Source: an uncultured Bacteroides sp.
Lineage (GTDB): Bacteria > Bacteroidota > Bacteroidia > Bacteroidales > Bacteroidaceae
Direction: 5' to 3'
Assembly: GCF_959029255.1 (NCBI RefSeq)
Contig: NZ_CAUFUE010000038.1
Span: forward strand, 1 to 39,884
Length of the DNA stretch: 39,884 bases
The notes below the pieces were generated by a model, which did no database searches, was not told the origin of the DNA, and saw only the letters and a program-made list of their open reading frames with translations. Shown here one piece after another: positions 32,497 to 39,884 of this stretch (within the stretch, counting starts at the first letter, position 1; each line of letters begins with the position of its first letter). A program made the position numbers and the translations under genes.

Positions 32497-33348
32497 TTAT
32501 TCGGATAAAATCAGTTTATTACCCTGACGGGTGCACTTCAGATTGAATGTCCAGCAAATAAGTTCCGCCACCGATTCCGGCGAATTATTAGAAAATTCAA
32601 CCGTCAGTTTCTTTTTGCTCAAAACCGGAGAAGACGTCTCTATCTGCCAATAGGAAGATTCCTTATTGATGACCCGCAACACATCTTCAAGAGGTTCATC
32701 CTTGAAACGAATATTACTGACGTATCGGTCGAACAGTCCCGAATGTCCGGTTGCACTCAATTGCAAGCCATCCGACCATAAGGTCACTGTTTCTCCGGCT
32801 GTGGCAAATACACTTTGTCCCCCTTGCTTCAATGACACTTTGACCTTGCCACGGCGTACGGATAAACTGAAAGGGATATCTTCCTTGCTCCTTACATCAA
32901 ATGCCGTCCCCAAGACCTCGACACGTACTTTCTCCGTTTCGATTAAAAAGGTTTGTTCGGGTTTCTTCGCAATGTCAAAAAAGGCCTCGCCTTGCAGGTT
33001 CACTTCCCGTTTATCGGTTGCAAAGTGCTCAGGATATTTCAAGGTGCTTTCTTGTGCCAAATACACTACCGAACCGTCTTCGAGTGTTTTAACCAAAGTA
33101 CTTTTTTCGTTGTTTTCCTGTGTCAACAGGTCTTGAATACCTTTATCATGAACCGGAGCAATCCACAACGCCGTACAATAAACAACTCCTGCAAGTACAG
33201 CGGCTGCCATTCCCCACTTCAGATAAAGCTTACGGCTCGTCTCTTTGGTACTTTTTGTTTCCGTCAGCAAGTTGTCCTCTTCCAAACGGTTATAGAGCCT
33301 TTTCCAAGCCTCATCAGTTTTTGTTATGTTCTTATTTATCTCTATCAT
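32497..33348 (-). CDS. FecR-family anti-sigma factor
   Basis: 283 residues. A cytoplasmic N-terminus of about 45 residues is followed by one membrane helix (about 47-67, WGMAAAVLAGVVYCTALWIA), the periplasmic FecR domain (about 95-190, with GSVVYLAQESTLKYPEHF and the AGETVTL end) and a DUF4974-type C-terminal domain (about 210-280, IRFKDEPLEDVLRVINKESS), which has the same fold as STN. It holds the sigma factor until a signal arrives from an STN-bearing partner. Its start overlaps the sigma stop by 4 bp. Confidence 0.93.
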   Translation of the reverse strand: MIEINKNITKTDEAWKRLYNRLEEDNLLTETKSTKETSRKLYLKWGMAAAVLAGVVYCTALWIAPVHDKGIQDLLTQENNEKSTLVKTLEDGSVVYLAQESTLKYPEHFATDKREVNLQGEAFFDIAKKPEQTFLIETEKVRVEVLGTAFDVRSKEDIPFSLSVRRGKVKVSLKQGGQSVFATAGETVTLWSDGLQLSATGHSGLFDRYVSNIRFKDEPLEDVLRVINKESSYWQIETSSPVLSKKKLTVEFSNNSPESVAELICWTFNLKCTRQGNKLILSE

Positions 33349-33896
33349 TTTGTCTGAATATAATTATCCACTTCATTTCGTAAAGTTCGGAGTACTTTTG
33401 TCATTTCCGCTTCCACCGTCTTGACGGACAACGAAAGTGACAAAGCTATTTCCGAATATTTCATTCCTTGCATACGATGCATCTTGAAAATCCGCCTACG
33501 GCGACTGGGAAGTTTATCAAGAGTGTGATTAATCAGTGCCTGGAGTTCTTTGTATTCCATCTGCCGATGGGGGTCGGGGGAATAGGCGCTATCCAGCTCA
33601 GCTTGTATGGAACTACAATAGCGCTCCTTGACAGCCTGATGCTCACAATACTGAACGGCTTCATTCCTCACAGCCCGGTACAAATAACTTTTAACAGACT
33701 GGAAGACCTGTAATTGTTCCCGATTTTTCCACAAGATATAGAACAACTCTTCTACAATTTCCTCGGCAGACTCCATGCTGCCCGTTATACCCGCAGCATA
33801 CCAGCGAAGAGGAGAATAATAGCGACGGAAGATTTCTTCAAAAGCCTTGATATCGCCCTCTTTGATTTTAGCTAGTATGATTAGTTCATTCAGCAT
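33345..33896 (-). CDS. ECF RNA polymerase sigma-70 factor (FecI-like, Bacteroidetes type)
   Basis: 183 residues. Region 2 about 12-80 (DIKAFEEIFRRYYSPLRWYA, AEEIVEELFYILWKNREQL) and region 4 about 120-180 (LDKLPSRRRRIFKMHRMQGM, YSEIALSLSLSVKTVEAEMT). Typical of the sigma factors paired with FecR-like proteins. Operon order is sigma, FecR (4-bp overlap), STN protein (27-bp gap), all leftward. No clear TAnnTTTG box upstream, so it may be read through from the gene at 33945 or use another signal. Confidence 0.94.
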   Translation of the reverse strand: MLNELIILAKIKEGDIKAFEEIFRRYYSPLRWYAAGITGSMESAEEIVEELFYILWKNREQLQVFQSVKSYLYRAVRNEAVQYCEHQAVKERYCSSIQAELDSAYSPDPHRQMEYKELQALINHTLDKLPSRRRRIFKMHRMQGMKYSEIALSLSLSVKTVEAEMTKVLRTLRNEVDNYIQTK

Positions 33897-33944
33897 GCCC
33901 GATAATTTTCTTATTGCTTCAAATATATGAAATCTATCTGATAT

Positions 33945-35207
33945 TTAGTGGGATTGCTTCTTCAATTTATCCACAGCATGCTCCAACAACTCTGTCGGTT
34001 CAATGATATTGTATTTCTTCCAGAAATCTTCATTCCAAAATTCGCCTACCAAATCATAGAAAACCTGTTTCTCTTTAAAAGTAGATTTATAAGGTATGCC
34101 AGAGACGGCGGCCTCTGTCCTATCGGTAACCACCATTTCGGAGAAAGTAGTATAACCAGAAGAAAACAGTTTCTTTTTCCAATCACATTTAAAACGGATA
34201 ACATTCCGGATGTAGTTCAAATAAGTTTTTCCTTCACGTTGCTTATATGTCACAAGATAGGTGACCTCCTGAGGTTTAAAGCGCAACCCTAGCGGTTTCT
34301 TATGAAGAATAGCTTGGATGGCTTTCATGCGATTTGCCATATCCAATGAAAACTCGGCACGGGTGAAGGACAATCTTTCACGGTCAATATAGAGTTTGCC
34401 GATAAACAAGGCATACAGCAAATTGACACGCGGACGAAAACTGATAACATACTGCATACGATTGTCAAGATTAGTCGGCTCTTCCATGTAGAATTCATAG
34501 AAATCCATATCCTCTTTGTTCAACAGCGCATCGCCATTCTTTACCACGTCCAGATAAACAGCCAGATTCGGCCCTCCGATAACTTTTACAGCCAATGTAT
34601 CGCTTTGCTTCGGGCTTAGCAGGCGGCGGCCTTTCTCCAGCCGGACGCGGTCACGCTTTATATCACGGTCGTTATAAGCCGTTTTGAACACATCGATAAC
34701 AGCTTCCGAAACGCTGATGTAACGGCGGCGTTTCTGTACTGTTTCGCGATAGAAAGCAGTCAACATATTCTCACTTCCGGCATAGTTTACGGGAATCTTC
34801 TTAATGGCTTCTTCCACGATGCTGCGGGGATTGTTACCAAACACCACAACTTCATTCAGAAGATTGGGGGCGGGTATCATCCATATAGTAATATCTTCCC
34901 TTTGTAGCAATTCATCTAACGAAAGATGTGTGTTGAGATAACCTATGTGTGAAATTTCCAGTCCCCGGAAAGCTTCGGCCTCCGTCACTTTCAGAGAAAA
35001 GGTTCCGTCCGCATTGGTCACCGTACCAATATTGGTTCCCGCAACAGATACATTTACATTATCCAGCTTCTTCCTGTTGTCTTTGTTCTTTACGACACCT
35101 GTGATAATGAGGTCATTCACAGCAGTATCCTGCGCCCAAAGCGGAGTGGTTCCGGTATATAAGAATGCCAGCAAGCATCCAAGCGTAAATCCTACCAACT
35201 TTTTCAT
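33945..35207 (-). CDS. Carboxypeptidase-regulatory-like domain protein, paralogue of the 30919 gene product
   Basis: 420 residues. Signal peptide about 1-25 (TTPLWAQ), carboxypeptidase-regulatory-like domain about 33-105 (GVVKNKDNRKKLDNVNVSVA), then about 290 residues that align by eye with the C-terminal part of the 516-residue protein: LTAFYRETVQKRRRYISVSE against LTTFYREGVRLKDKFQSLTE, GKLYIDRERLSFTRAEFSLD against GELYIDSENNALLQARFEI, and FWNEDFWKKYNIIEP against YDEGFWDDFNVIPLE. It lacks the STN domain. It lies 48 bp upstream of the sigma gene, same direction. Probably secreted to the periplasm or outer membrane; role unknown. Confidence 0.82.
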   Translation of the reverse strand: MKKLVGFTLGCLLAFLYTGTTPLWAQDTAVNDLIITGVVKNKDNRKKLDNVNVSVAGTNIGTVTNADGTFSLKVTEAEAFRGLEISHIGYLNTHLSLDELLQREDITIWMIPAPNLLNEVVVFGNNPRSIVEEAIKKIPVNYAGSENMLTAFYRETVQKRRRYISVSEAVIDVFKTAYNDRDIKRDRVRLEKGRRLLSPKQSDTLAVKVIGGPNLAVYLDVVKNGDALLNKEDMDFYEFYMEEPTNLDNRMQYVISFRPRVNLLYALFIGKLYIDRERLSFTRAEFSLDMANRMKAIQAILHKKPLGLRFKPQEVTYLVTYKQREGKTYLNYIRNVIRFKCDWKKKLFSSGYTTFSEMVVTDRTEAAVSGIPYKSTFKEKQVFYDLVGEFWNEDFWKKYNIIEPTELLEHAVDKLKKQSH

Positions 35208-35269
35208 ATAGCATAATTTTAAGGGTTTTCTACTACTAAGAGCGTTCAGGTAGAAAGAACCCTATAAAA

Positions 35270-36499
35270 TTAGCGTAAAAAAGTACTTATTATTCTATAT
35301 GGATGTATTTTGAACCGTTTTCTGAGAAAAAAGAATTTGTGGAAAGAGAAATTAGCACATAGATAGGAACATAGTGAACCTGCCAAAAACAAGACGCCGG
35401 TAGAGGTCATAATATCTCCAATGCCGACCAATGGGGATACAATTCCTCCAAAAGCAAATCCCATGGCTCCCAAAAGTGCCGAAGCAACTCCCGCATTGCC
35501 ACGTTCGCAGTCCATAGCTAGAGTATTGGAAGCTGTAAAGGTCATGCCTACCATAGAAAGCAGGCAGAATATGAGTACCTCATATATCCAAAACCCGGCA
35601 TGAAGATGGAAAGACAGAAAAAGCAATATGGATATGAACAGCATACCGTTATTTCCCAGATGGAGCGCACGTTCCATTGAAGAAAATCTCACAGCCGCAG
35701 CAGATGAGATTACCATGGCGATGGCATTGACTCCAAAGCAAATACTGAACAGCATCGGTGAAAGTCCGTAGTGTTGCTGCATGATGAAAGGAGCGGAAGA
35801 GATATTGGTAAACAGAACGCCCATCGTGAAACCATATTGCAGGATGTAACATAAATACTGGCGGTTATGCAATACAATGCTGAATTGATGGTACATATCC
35901 TTCAACTTTATGTGTTGTCTTCTCATTTGAGGGAGAGACTCGCTGAAATAAATGCCGCCAATCAATAAAAGGATACCCAAAATAAACAGAAACCAGAAGA
36001 TACCCTGCCAACCCGCACAATCGGCCAGCACTCCCCCACCCATCGGGGCAATCACTGTAGCAATTCCGTTTATTGCACCGACAATTGCCAGCATGGCGGC
36101 AAGTTCATGGGCTGAATATTTATCAGCAGCAATCGAACGGGATATCACGACTCCACCGGCTCCCGCCACTCCCTGTATCAGGCGCAGAGCCACAAACTGT
36201 GATATAGTCCGGGAAAAGATACAGCCTACAGTTGAAATCAAAAACAAAACCATGGCAAACAATAAAGGAGGACGGCGACCATATTTGTCACTCAACGGTC
36301 CAAAAATCAATTGCCCTGCCGCCAAACCAATCATACTCGTAGTAAGTCCTAATTGTACCCTTGAAGATGTAGTATGAAAGAAATCAGACATCGCAGGTAA
36401 TGTAGGCAGATACATATCCATAACAAAAGGCCCGAAAGCACTCAACATTCCCAAAAATACCAGTATAAATCCTTTTGAATTTTGTTTACTCATCATCAT
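35270..36499 (-). CDS. MFS multidrug exporter, Bcr/CflA type
   Basis: 409 residues with 12 membrane helices. The start GPFVMDMYLPTLPAMSDFF near residue 22 is the signature of the Bcr/CflA group; motif A is GPLSDKYGRRP at about 67-77. A proton-driven exporter; drug or metabolite substrate not predictable. Three consecutive ATG codons begin the gene. Divergent from an AraC-type regulator (153 bp apart), with a palindrome inside its promoter, so the pair is probably a local resistance or export switch. Confidence 0.92.
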   Translation of the reverse strand: MMMSKQNSKGFILVFLGMLSAFGPFVMDMYLPTLPAMSDFFHTTSSRVQLGLTTSMIGLAAGQLIFGPLSDKYGRRPPLLFAMVLFLISTVGCIFSRTISQFVALRLIQGVAGAGGVVISRSIAADKYSAHELAAMLAIVGAINGIATVIAPMGGGVLADCAGWQGIFWFLFILGILLLIGGIYFSESLPQMRRQHIKLKDMYHQFSIVLHNRQYLCYILQYGFTMGVLFTNISSAPFIMQQHYGLSPMLFSICFGVNAIAMVISSAAAVRFSSMERALHLGNNGMLFISILLFLSFHLHAGFWIYEVLIFCLLSMVGMTFTASNTLAMDCERGNAGVASALLGAMGFAFGGIVSPLVGIGDIMTSTGVLFLAGSLCSYLCANFSFHKFFFLRKRFKIHPYRIISTFLR

Positions 36500-36523
36500 T
36501 ATTCCTCTTTTCTAATCCGGTTG

Positions 36524-36547
36524 CAAAATTACTCCATATATAGAGTA
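36524..36547 (-). promoter_or_regulatory. MFS promoter with palindromic operator in the spacer
   Basis: TAATTTTG (36524-36531, minus strand) is a full TAnnTTTG box. Directly behind it the palindrome TACTCCATATATAGAGTA (36530-36547; one mismatched pair) fills the -33/-7 spacer. A regulator bound there could switch the exporter. Confidence 0.6.
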
Positions 36548-36619
36548 CCGGCTATGGCTTATCTTGCACAAAACATTTCATTTTAGGAACACCAATCAGA
36601 TATTTCAAAAGAATATAAC

Positions 36620-36627
36620 TACATTTG
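36620..36627 (+). promoter_or_regulatory. -7 box of the AraC gene at 36653
   Basis: TACATTTG matches TAnnTTTG, 26 bp before the ATG. No TTTG at -33. Confidence 0.5.
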
Positions 36628-36652
36628 TTGCATAAAACAGAACTATATCATC

Positions 36653-37507
36653 ATGTATGAATTATTACCATCCGATACTTCGACCATCAGGTATGAGGAA
36701 ACCGATTTATCTTGCCTGATACAGCACCCATACCGTTTCAAATGTGGTGTCTACCTGATTTGTACCCAAGGGAATAGTATTATTTCATCGGGAGTGCAAC
36801 AGTATGTTTTCGATGCGCAAACCGAACTAATTTTTCTTACAGGCAGCCTTATACAAGTGATACAAGCTTCGGCCGACTTCAAAGTACGTATGCTGTTATT
36901 CCCTAAAGACGTCTTCCTGAAAGCGATATTACCCGTTGATACCCCCTACTTCAATTATACGCACGAACATCCCTGCTATCATCATACGGCAGATGAAAGA
37001 AGCCAGAAGACTTGGCGGGAGGTTGTTTTATGGATGGATATGGCGCAAATGTTATTCTGCGACAACATAAGTCAGTTCAGGCAACAACAAGAACATAATT
37101 ATCTTCAAAGCATGCTGATGTGGCTCTTCAATACGATACCGGAGAAACTGGCTGCCAACAACAACCAATACAGCAGGAAACAAATTCTCTGCCATCAATT
37201 CATGCAGCTGATACGGGAACACAGCACCTGTGAACATCAAGTGCCATTCTATGCGGAAAAGCTATGCATCACTCCGCGCTATCTCTATGAAATAACCACC
37301 CAATATATGAATGGAAAAACTCCCAAAGAATTGATAGACGAGCAATTAATAGCAGAAACCAAAGTGCTCTTAAACGAACCGTATTTATCGATAACAGAAA
37401 TTGCAGAGCAACTGAATTTTGCCGACCAATCTTATTTAAGTCGTTTTTTCAAAAAGAATACCGAACTTTCTCCCAAAGAATTTCGGTCACAACTTTCATT
37501 TTTATAA
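36653..37507 (+). CDS. AraC-family transcriptional regulator
   Basis: 284 residues. The N-terminal sensor half (about 1-180) is cupin-like and poorly conserved. The C-terminal double HTH domain covers about 195-282: HQVPFYAEKLCITPRYLYEI is the first HTH and SITEIAEQLNFADQSYLSRF the second, then FFKKNTELSPKEFRS. Divergent from the Bcr/CflA exporter and the likely regulator of it. The following HAD-hotdog gene has its own -7 box over this gene's stop codon. Confidence 0.92.
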   Translation: MYELLPSDTSTIRYEETDLSCLIQHPYRFKCGVYLICTQGNSIISSGVQQYVFDAQTELIFLTGSLIQVIQASADFKVRMLLFPKDVFLKAILPVDTPYFNYTHEHPCYHHTADERSQKTWREVVLWMDMAQMLFCDNISQFRQQQEHNYLQSMLMWLFNTIPEKLAANNNQYSRKQILCHQFMQLIREHSTCEHQVPFYAEKLCITPRYLYEITTQYMNGKTPKELIDEQLIAETKVLLNEPYLSITEIAEQLNFADQSYLSRFFKKNTELSPKEFRSQLSFL

Positions 37508-37512
37508 CTTTG
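37482..37512 (+). promoter_or_regulatory. Promoter of the HAD-hotdog gene
   Basis: TAACTTTG (37505-37512) matches TAnnTTTG, with TTCG (37482-37485) at exactly 19 bp as a three-of-four -33 match. The -7 box overlaps the TAA stop of the AraC gene. Confidence 0.6.
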
Positions 37513-37537
37513 TTATATAAACCAAAACTGAGTCGTC

Positions 37538-38770
37538 ATGAAATACAAATTATTAGTTCTCGATGTAGACGGAACACTTCTCAATGATGCAAGAGAAATC
37601 AGTAAACGGACACTGTCTGCTTTGCTGAAAGTTCAACAGATGGGTGTGCGTATTGTATTGGCTTCCGGCAGACCTACCTACGGATTGATGCCCTTGGCTA
37701 AAACTCTTGAACTCGGTAACTATGGGGGATTTATCCTGTCTTACAATGGTTGTCAGATAATCAAAGCGCAGAATGGCGAGATCCTGTTTGAAAAGCGCAT
37801 CAACCCAGAAATGTTGCCTTACCTGGAAAAGAAAGCGCGGAAAAACAACTTTGCTATCTTCACCTACCATGATGATACCATCATAACGGATAACCCGGAA
37901 AATGAATATATCCAAAGTGAAGCCGAACTGAACCACTTGGAAATAATCAAGGAAGAGGAATTTTCCACAGCTGTAGACTTTTCTCCCTGCAAATGTATGC
38001 TGGTCAGTGATGACGAGGAAGCATTGATTGGCTTGGAAAATCACTGGAAAAGACGGCTGAACGGAACATTAGATGTTTTCCGTTCCGAACCTTATTTTCT
38101 GGAAGTAGTTCCTTGCGGCATTGACAAGGCGAACACATTAGGGGCTTTAATGGAGAAACTGGAAATCAATCGCGAAGAGGTTATCGCCATTGGAGACGGC
38201 GTTTGCGACGTAACCATGCTTCAACTGGCAGGTATGGGTATCGCTATGGGACATTCACAAGATTCGGTAAAAGTTTGTGCCGACTATGTGACCGAGTCGA
38301 ACGAAGAAGACGGTGTTGCATTAGCTGTCGAGAAAATGATCCTTGCAGAAGTCCATGCAGCCGAAATCCCCCTTGACTTACTGAACGCACGGGCACGCCA
38401 CGCATTGATGGGAAACTTAGGTATCCAGTACACCTACGCTTCGGAAGACCGCGTAGAAGCAACCATGCCTGTTGACCAACGTACCCGCCAACCTTTCGGT
38501 ATCTTGCATGGAGGCGCCACCTTGGCATTGGCAGAAACCGTTGCCGGGCTAGGTTCCATGATAATCTGCCAACCCGATGAAATCGTTGTAGGAATGCAAG
38601 TCAGTGGTAATCACATATCCTCTGCGCACGAAGGCGATACGGTACGCGCCGTAGGAACTATTGTACACAAAGGACGTTCTTCACACGTATGGAATGTGGA
38701 TGTATTTACTTCAACCAATAAACTGGTATCTTCCATAAGAGTGGTAAACAGCGTGTTGAAGAAAGGATAG
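37538..38770 (+). CDS. Cof-type HAD-IIB phosphatase fused to a MenI-like hotdog thioesterase
   Basis: 410 residues, two enzymes in one chain. Residues about 1-270 are a Cof-type HAD hydrolase: motif I LDVDGTLLND (nucleophile Asp8), motif II LASGRP near 42, and motif IV IGDGVCDVTM near 215, where Cys replaces the common Asn. Residues about 280-408 are a hotdog thioesterase: HGGATLALAE with His324 and Glu333, then GNHISSAHEGDTV and GRSSHVWNVDVF. This closely follows the EntH/MenI (YdiI) pattern, which suggests 1,4-dihydroxy-2-naphthoyl-CoA hydrolysis for menaquinone or general acyl-CoA proofreading. What the phosphatase contributes is unclear. A strong terminator follows. Confidence 0.92.
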   Translation: MKYKLLVLDVDGTLLNDAREISKRTLSALLKVQQMGVRIVLASGRPTYGLMPLAKTLELGNYGGFILSYNGCQIIKAQNGEILFEKRINPEMLPYLEKKARKNNFAIFTYHDDTIITDNPENEYIQSEAELNHLEIIKEEEFSTAVDFSPCKCMLVSDDEEALIGLENHWKRRLNGTLDVFRSEPYFLEVVPCGIDKANTLGALMEKLEINREEVIAIGDGVCDVTMLQLAGMGIAMGHSQDSVKVCADYVTESNEEDGVALAVEKMILAEVHAAEIPLDLLNARARHALMGNLGIQYTYASEDRVEATMPVDQRTRQPFGILHGGATLALAETVAGLGSMIICQPDEIVVGMQVSGNHISSAHEGDTVRAVGTIVHKGRSSHVWNVDVFTSTNKLVSSIRVVNSVLKKG

Positions 38771-38800
38771 AGCATTGTATCGTTATAGATATACTTTCAC

Positions 38801-38840
38801 AAAAAAGCCGTCGTAAGCATTTGTTTACGACGGCTTTTTT
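38801..38840. terminator. Strong terminator after the HAD-hotdog gene
   Basis: AAAAAAGCCGTCGTAA (38801-38816) and TTACGACGGCTTTTTT (38825-38840) form a perfect 16-bp stem with an 8-nt loop and a T-run. Confidence 0.93.
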
Positions 38841-39055
38841 AATATCTAGACTTACTTCCTCAAAATCAACATATTATCTCTATAAGCAATTTACGTACAC
38901 GTGTTGCAAATATATCGCAAATCCGAAAATAAGCATCTATAAGCAACAATGGCTCTCATCCACAAAAGTACACTTTTTCTTGATAAAGAACGCAGGATAA
39001 AAGCATAAAAATCAAAAGAAAACAGTGATTTTAACAGTTTCTCCGTTTTTATCCA

Positions 39056-39063
39056 TAACTTTG
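39056..39063 (+). promoter_or_regulatory. -7 box of the AlbA-type fragment
   Basis: TAACTTTG matches TAnnTTTG, about 46 bp before the ATG at 39109. Confidence 0.5.
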
Positions 39064-39108
39064 TATCTGGAAACAGATGGTTTATACCCCAACAACAATA
39101 AGAAAAGG

Positions 39109-39333
39109 ATGCAGATACATAACAATACATTGATAGCAGAATGTTCGATTTACGATTTCAAAGAAATGCTGGAACGCAAGAAAGTGAAGTCATGGCTTAA
39201 ATCGGTGTCGGCATTTAGGCACGAAGATAAGTCTGGGAATGGACACGTGATTGTAAAAAACGCATTTTCATTCATTTCAATACCACTTTTTATTTATGAT
39301 GGAAAATCGAGTATGTTTTTATTCTCCGAATGA
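39109..39333 (+). pseudogene. 5' fragment of an AlbA/Schlafen-type ATP-binding protein gene
   Basis: Residues 1-36 from the ATG at 39109 (AECSIYDFKEMLERKKVKSW, LKSVSAF) match the beginning of the AlbA_2/Schlafen-type putative DNA-binding and ATP-binding proteins of Bacteroides, which normally continue ANTxGGxLxFGV. Here the match stops at codon 36 (39216). The frame runs on for 38 unrelated residues (RHEDKSGNGHV...) to a stop at 39333. The promoter box at 39056 and the start are intact, so this looks like a gene cut by an insertion or deletion. The remainder is not in the window. Family call by recognition. Confidence 0.6.
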
Positions 39334-39884
39334 TTTAAGCATCGGTTATAATCTTGAACTTGCAGAAAAAGCAATTGCAAAGTATAAATCTGAGCCAGCT
39401 TCTACGTTAACAGACGTGATAGAATTATTCCACATCAAAAAACTCATAGATAATGATTGTCGATTGAAATGCTGGTCAGACACCATGTTTAATCAAATCA
39501 AAGAAGATATAAAAGATTATAAAGCTATTATTGTAAAACACTTTGCCAAGCTAAATAGAAACTCTTTGGAGAACTGCTATGATGCATTAACTTGGGATTA
39601 CAGACAAGCATTTTGGGACATTATTGACCAATTCAAATTATTTAATGTTATAGATAATAATTTTGTAAAACATATAGCAAAAGGCAAACAAAATGACTTG
39701 ACAGAAATACTTCATTGCAGAAATGTTGTGGAAAAATTCAAAATCGAACTAAGGCAGATAATGCTTGAAGACAGTAATACGGCTCATATTCTCATAAATC
39801 ATTATATCGCCAAACATGACAATATAGCTGATAGAAAAATTCACCTTCCTTCAAATCTATCAATGGACGACAAGGTTAAAATAA
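39296..39884 (+). CDS. Unrecognised protein, N-terminal part (runs off the right edge)
   Basis: An open frame of at least 196 residues with no stop before the window ends. Two adjacent ATGs (39296, 39299) are possible starts; the frame is closed by a stop at 39254 upstream. The protein starts MMENRVCFYSPNDLSIGYNL. It is rich in Lys, Asp, Asn and Ile, mostly helical, with no signal peptide or membrane helix. I recognise no family and no catalytic motif in this part. It overlaps the tail of the AlbA-type fragment by 38 bp and lies in A+T-rich DNA, which suggests a recently gained accessory gene, possibly defence or mobile-element cargo. Confidence 0.6.
   Translation, partial: MMENRVCFYSPNDLSIGYNLELAEKAIAKYKSEPASTLTDVIELFHIKKLIDNDCRLKCWSDTMFNQIKEDIKDYKAIIVKHFAKLNRNSLENCYDALTWDYRQAFWDIIDQFKLFNVIDNNFVKHIAKGKQNDLTEILHCRNVVEKFKIELRQIMLEDSNTAHILINHYIAKHDNIADRKIHLPSNLSMDDKVKI

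Larger units (their letters stand above)
38771..39108. other. Gap after the HAD-hotdog gene
   Basis: Holds the terminator at 38801-38840, then about 215 bp of A+T-rich DNA with no convincing gene, and the TAACTTTG box at 39056-39063 that serves the AlbA-type fragment. Confidence 0.6.

Overview
The window looks like a Bacteroides (order Bacteroidales) chromosome segment. The evidence is the Bacteroides-type promoter signature TAnnTTTG ahead of many genes, RteC, HU proteins of the HU-HIG type, FecR/ECF pairs with STN and carboxypeptidase-regulatory domains, DUF4890, DUF3843 and DUF4250 proteins, and almost no Shine-Dalgarno sequences. I cannot name the species from sequence alone.

Bases 1-6540 are an accessory region. 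It holds the 3' part of an RND efflux pump, a TolC-like outer membrane channel, an AraC regulator, an RteC excision regulator and a tyrosine recombinase that lost its C-terminus. It ends next to a tRNA-Ser(UGA) gene. The efflux genes look richer in G+C than the rest by eye. Three copies of a GTAACGATTT-like motif flank the broken recombinase. This is most simply a decayed or rearranged mobile element.

Bases 6666-15500 are ordinary chromosome: tRNA-Ser, mutS2, single-chain L-serine dehydratase, then a leftward block with a two-component system (OmpR-type regulator and histidine kinase), two PepSY-like periplasmic proteins, a DUF4738-like lipoprotein, a DUF4890 protein and a small cysteine-containing protein.

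Bases 15600-20500 hold two HU-HIG proteins around an AAA-ATPase/PD-(D/E)XK (DUF1703) protein, plus a DUF3843 protein. Two structured non-coding elements lie here: an array of phased 10-bp repeats upstream of the first HU gene, and a 40-bp imperfect inverted repeat that would be transcribed as the leader of the HU/winged-helix gene.

Bases 20500-26200 are ion-transport genes (TrkA/TrkH potassium uptake, a ClC channel with an RCK_C-like tail) around a TrpB2-type enzyme. Bases 26265-30500 are a compact ECF sigma / anti-sigma / Spy-like / outer-membrane beta-barrel operon, followed by a small DUF4250 gene. Bases 30919-35207 are a second ECF/FecR operon whose STN-bearing output protein has no TonB-dependent barrel and has a paralogue on the other side. 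Then come a Bcr/CflA-type exporter divergent from an AraC regulator, and a HAD phosphatase fused to a MenI-like hotdog thioesterase. At the right edge a 5' fragment of an AlbA/Schlafen-type ATP-binding gene breaks off at about 39216 and A+T-rich DNA with an unrecognised open gene begins, probably another accessory region.

Promoters, terminators and operators were read by eye. No database search, fold calculation or strain comparison was possible.
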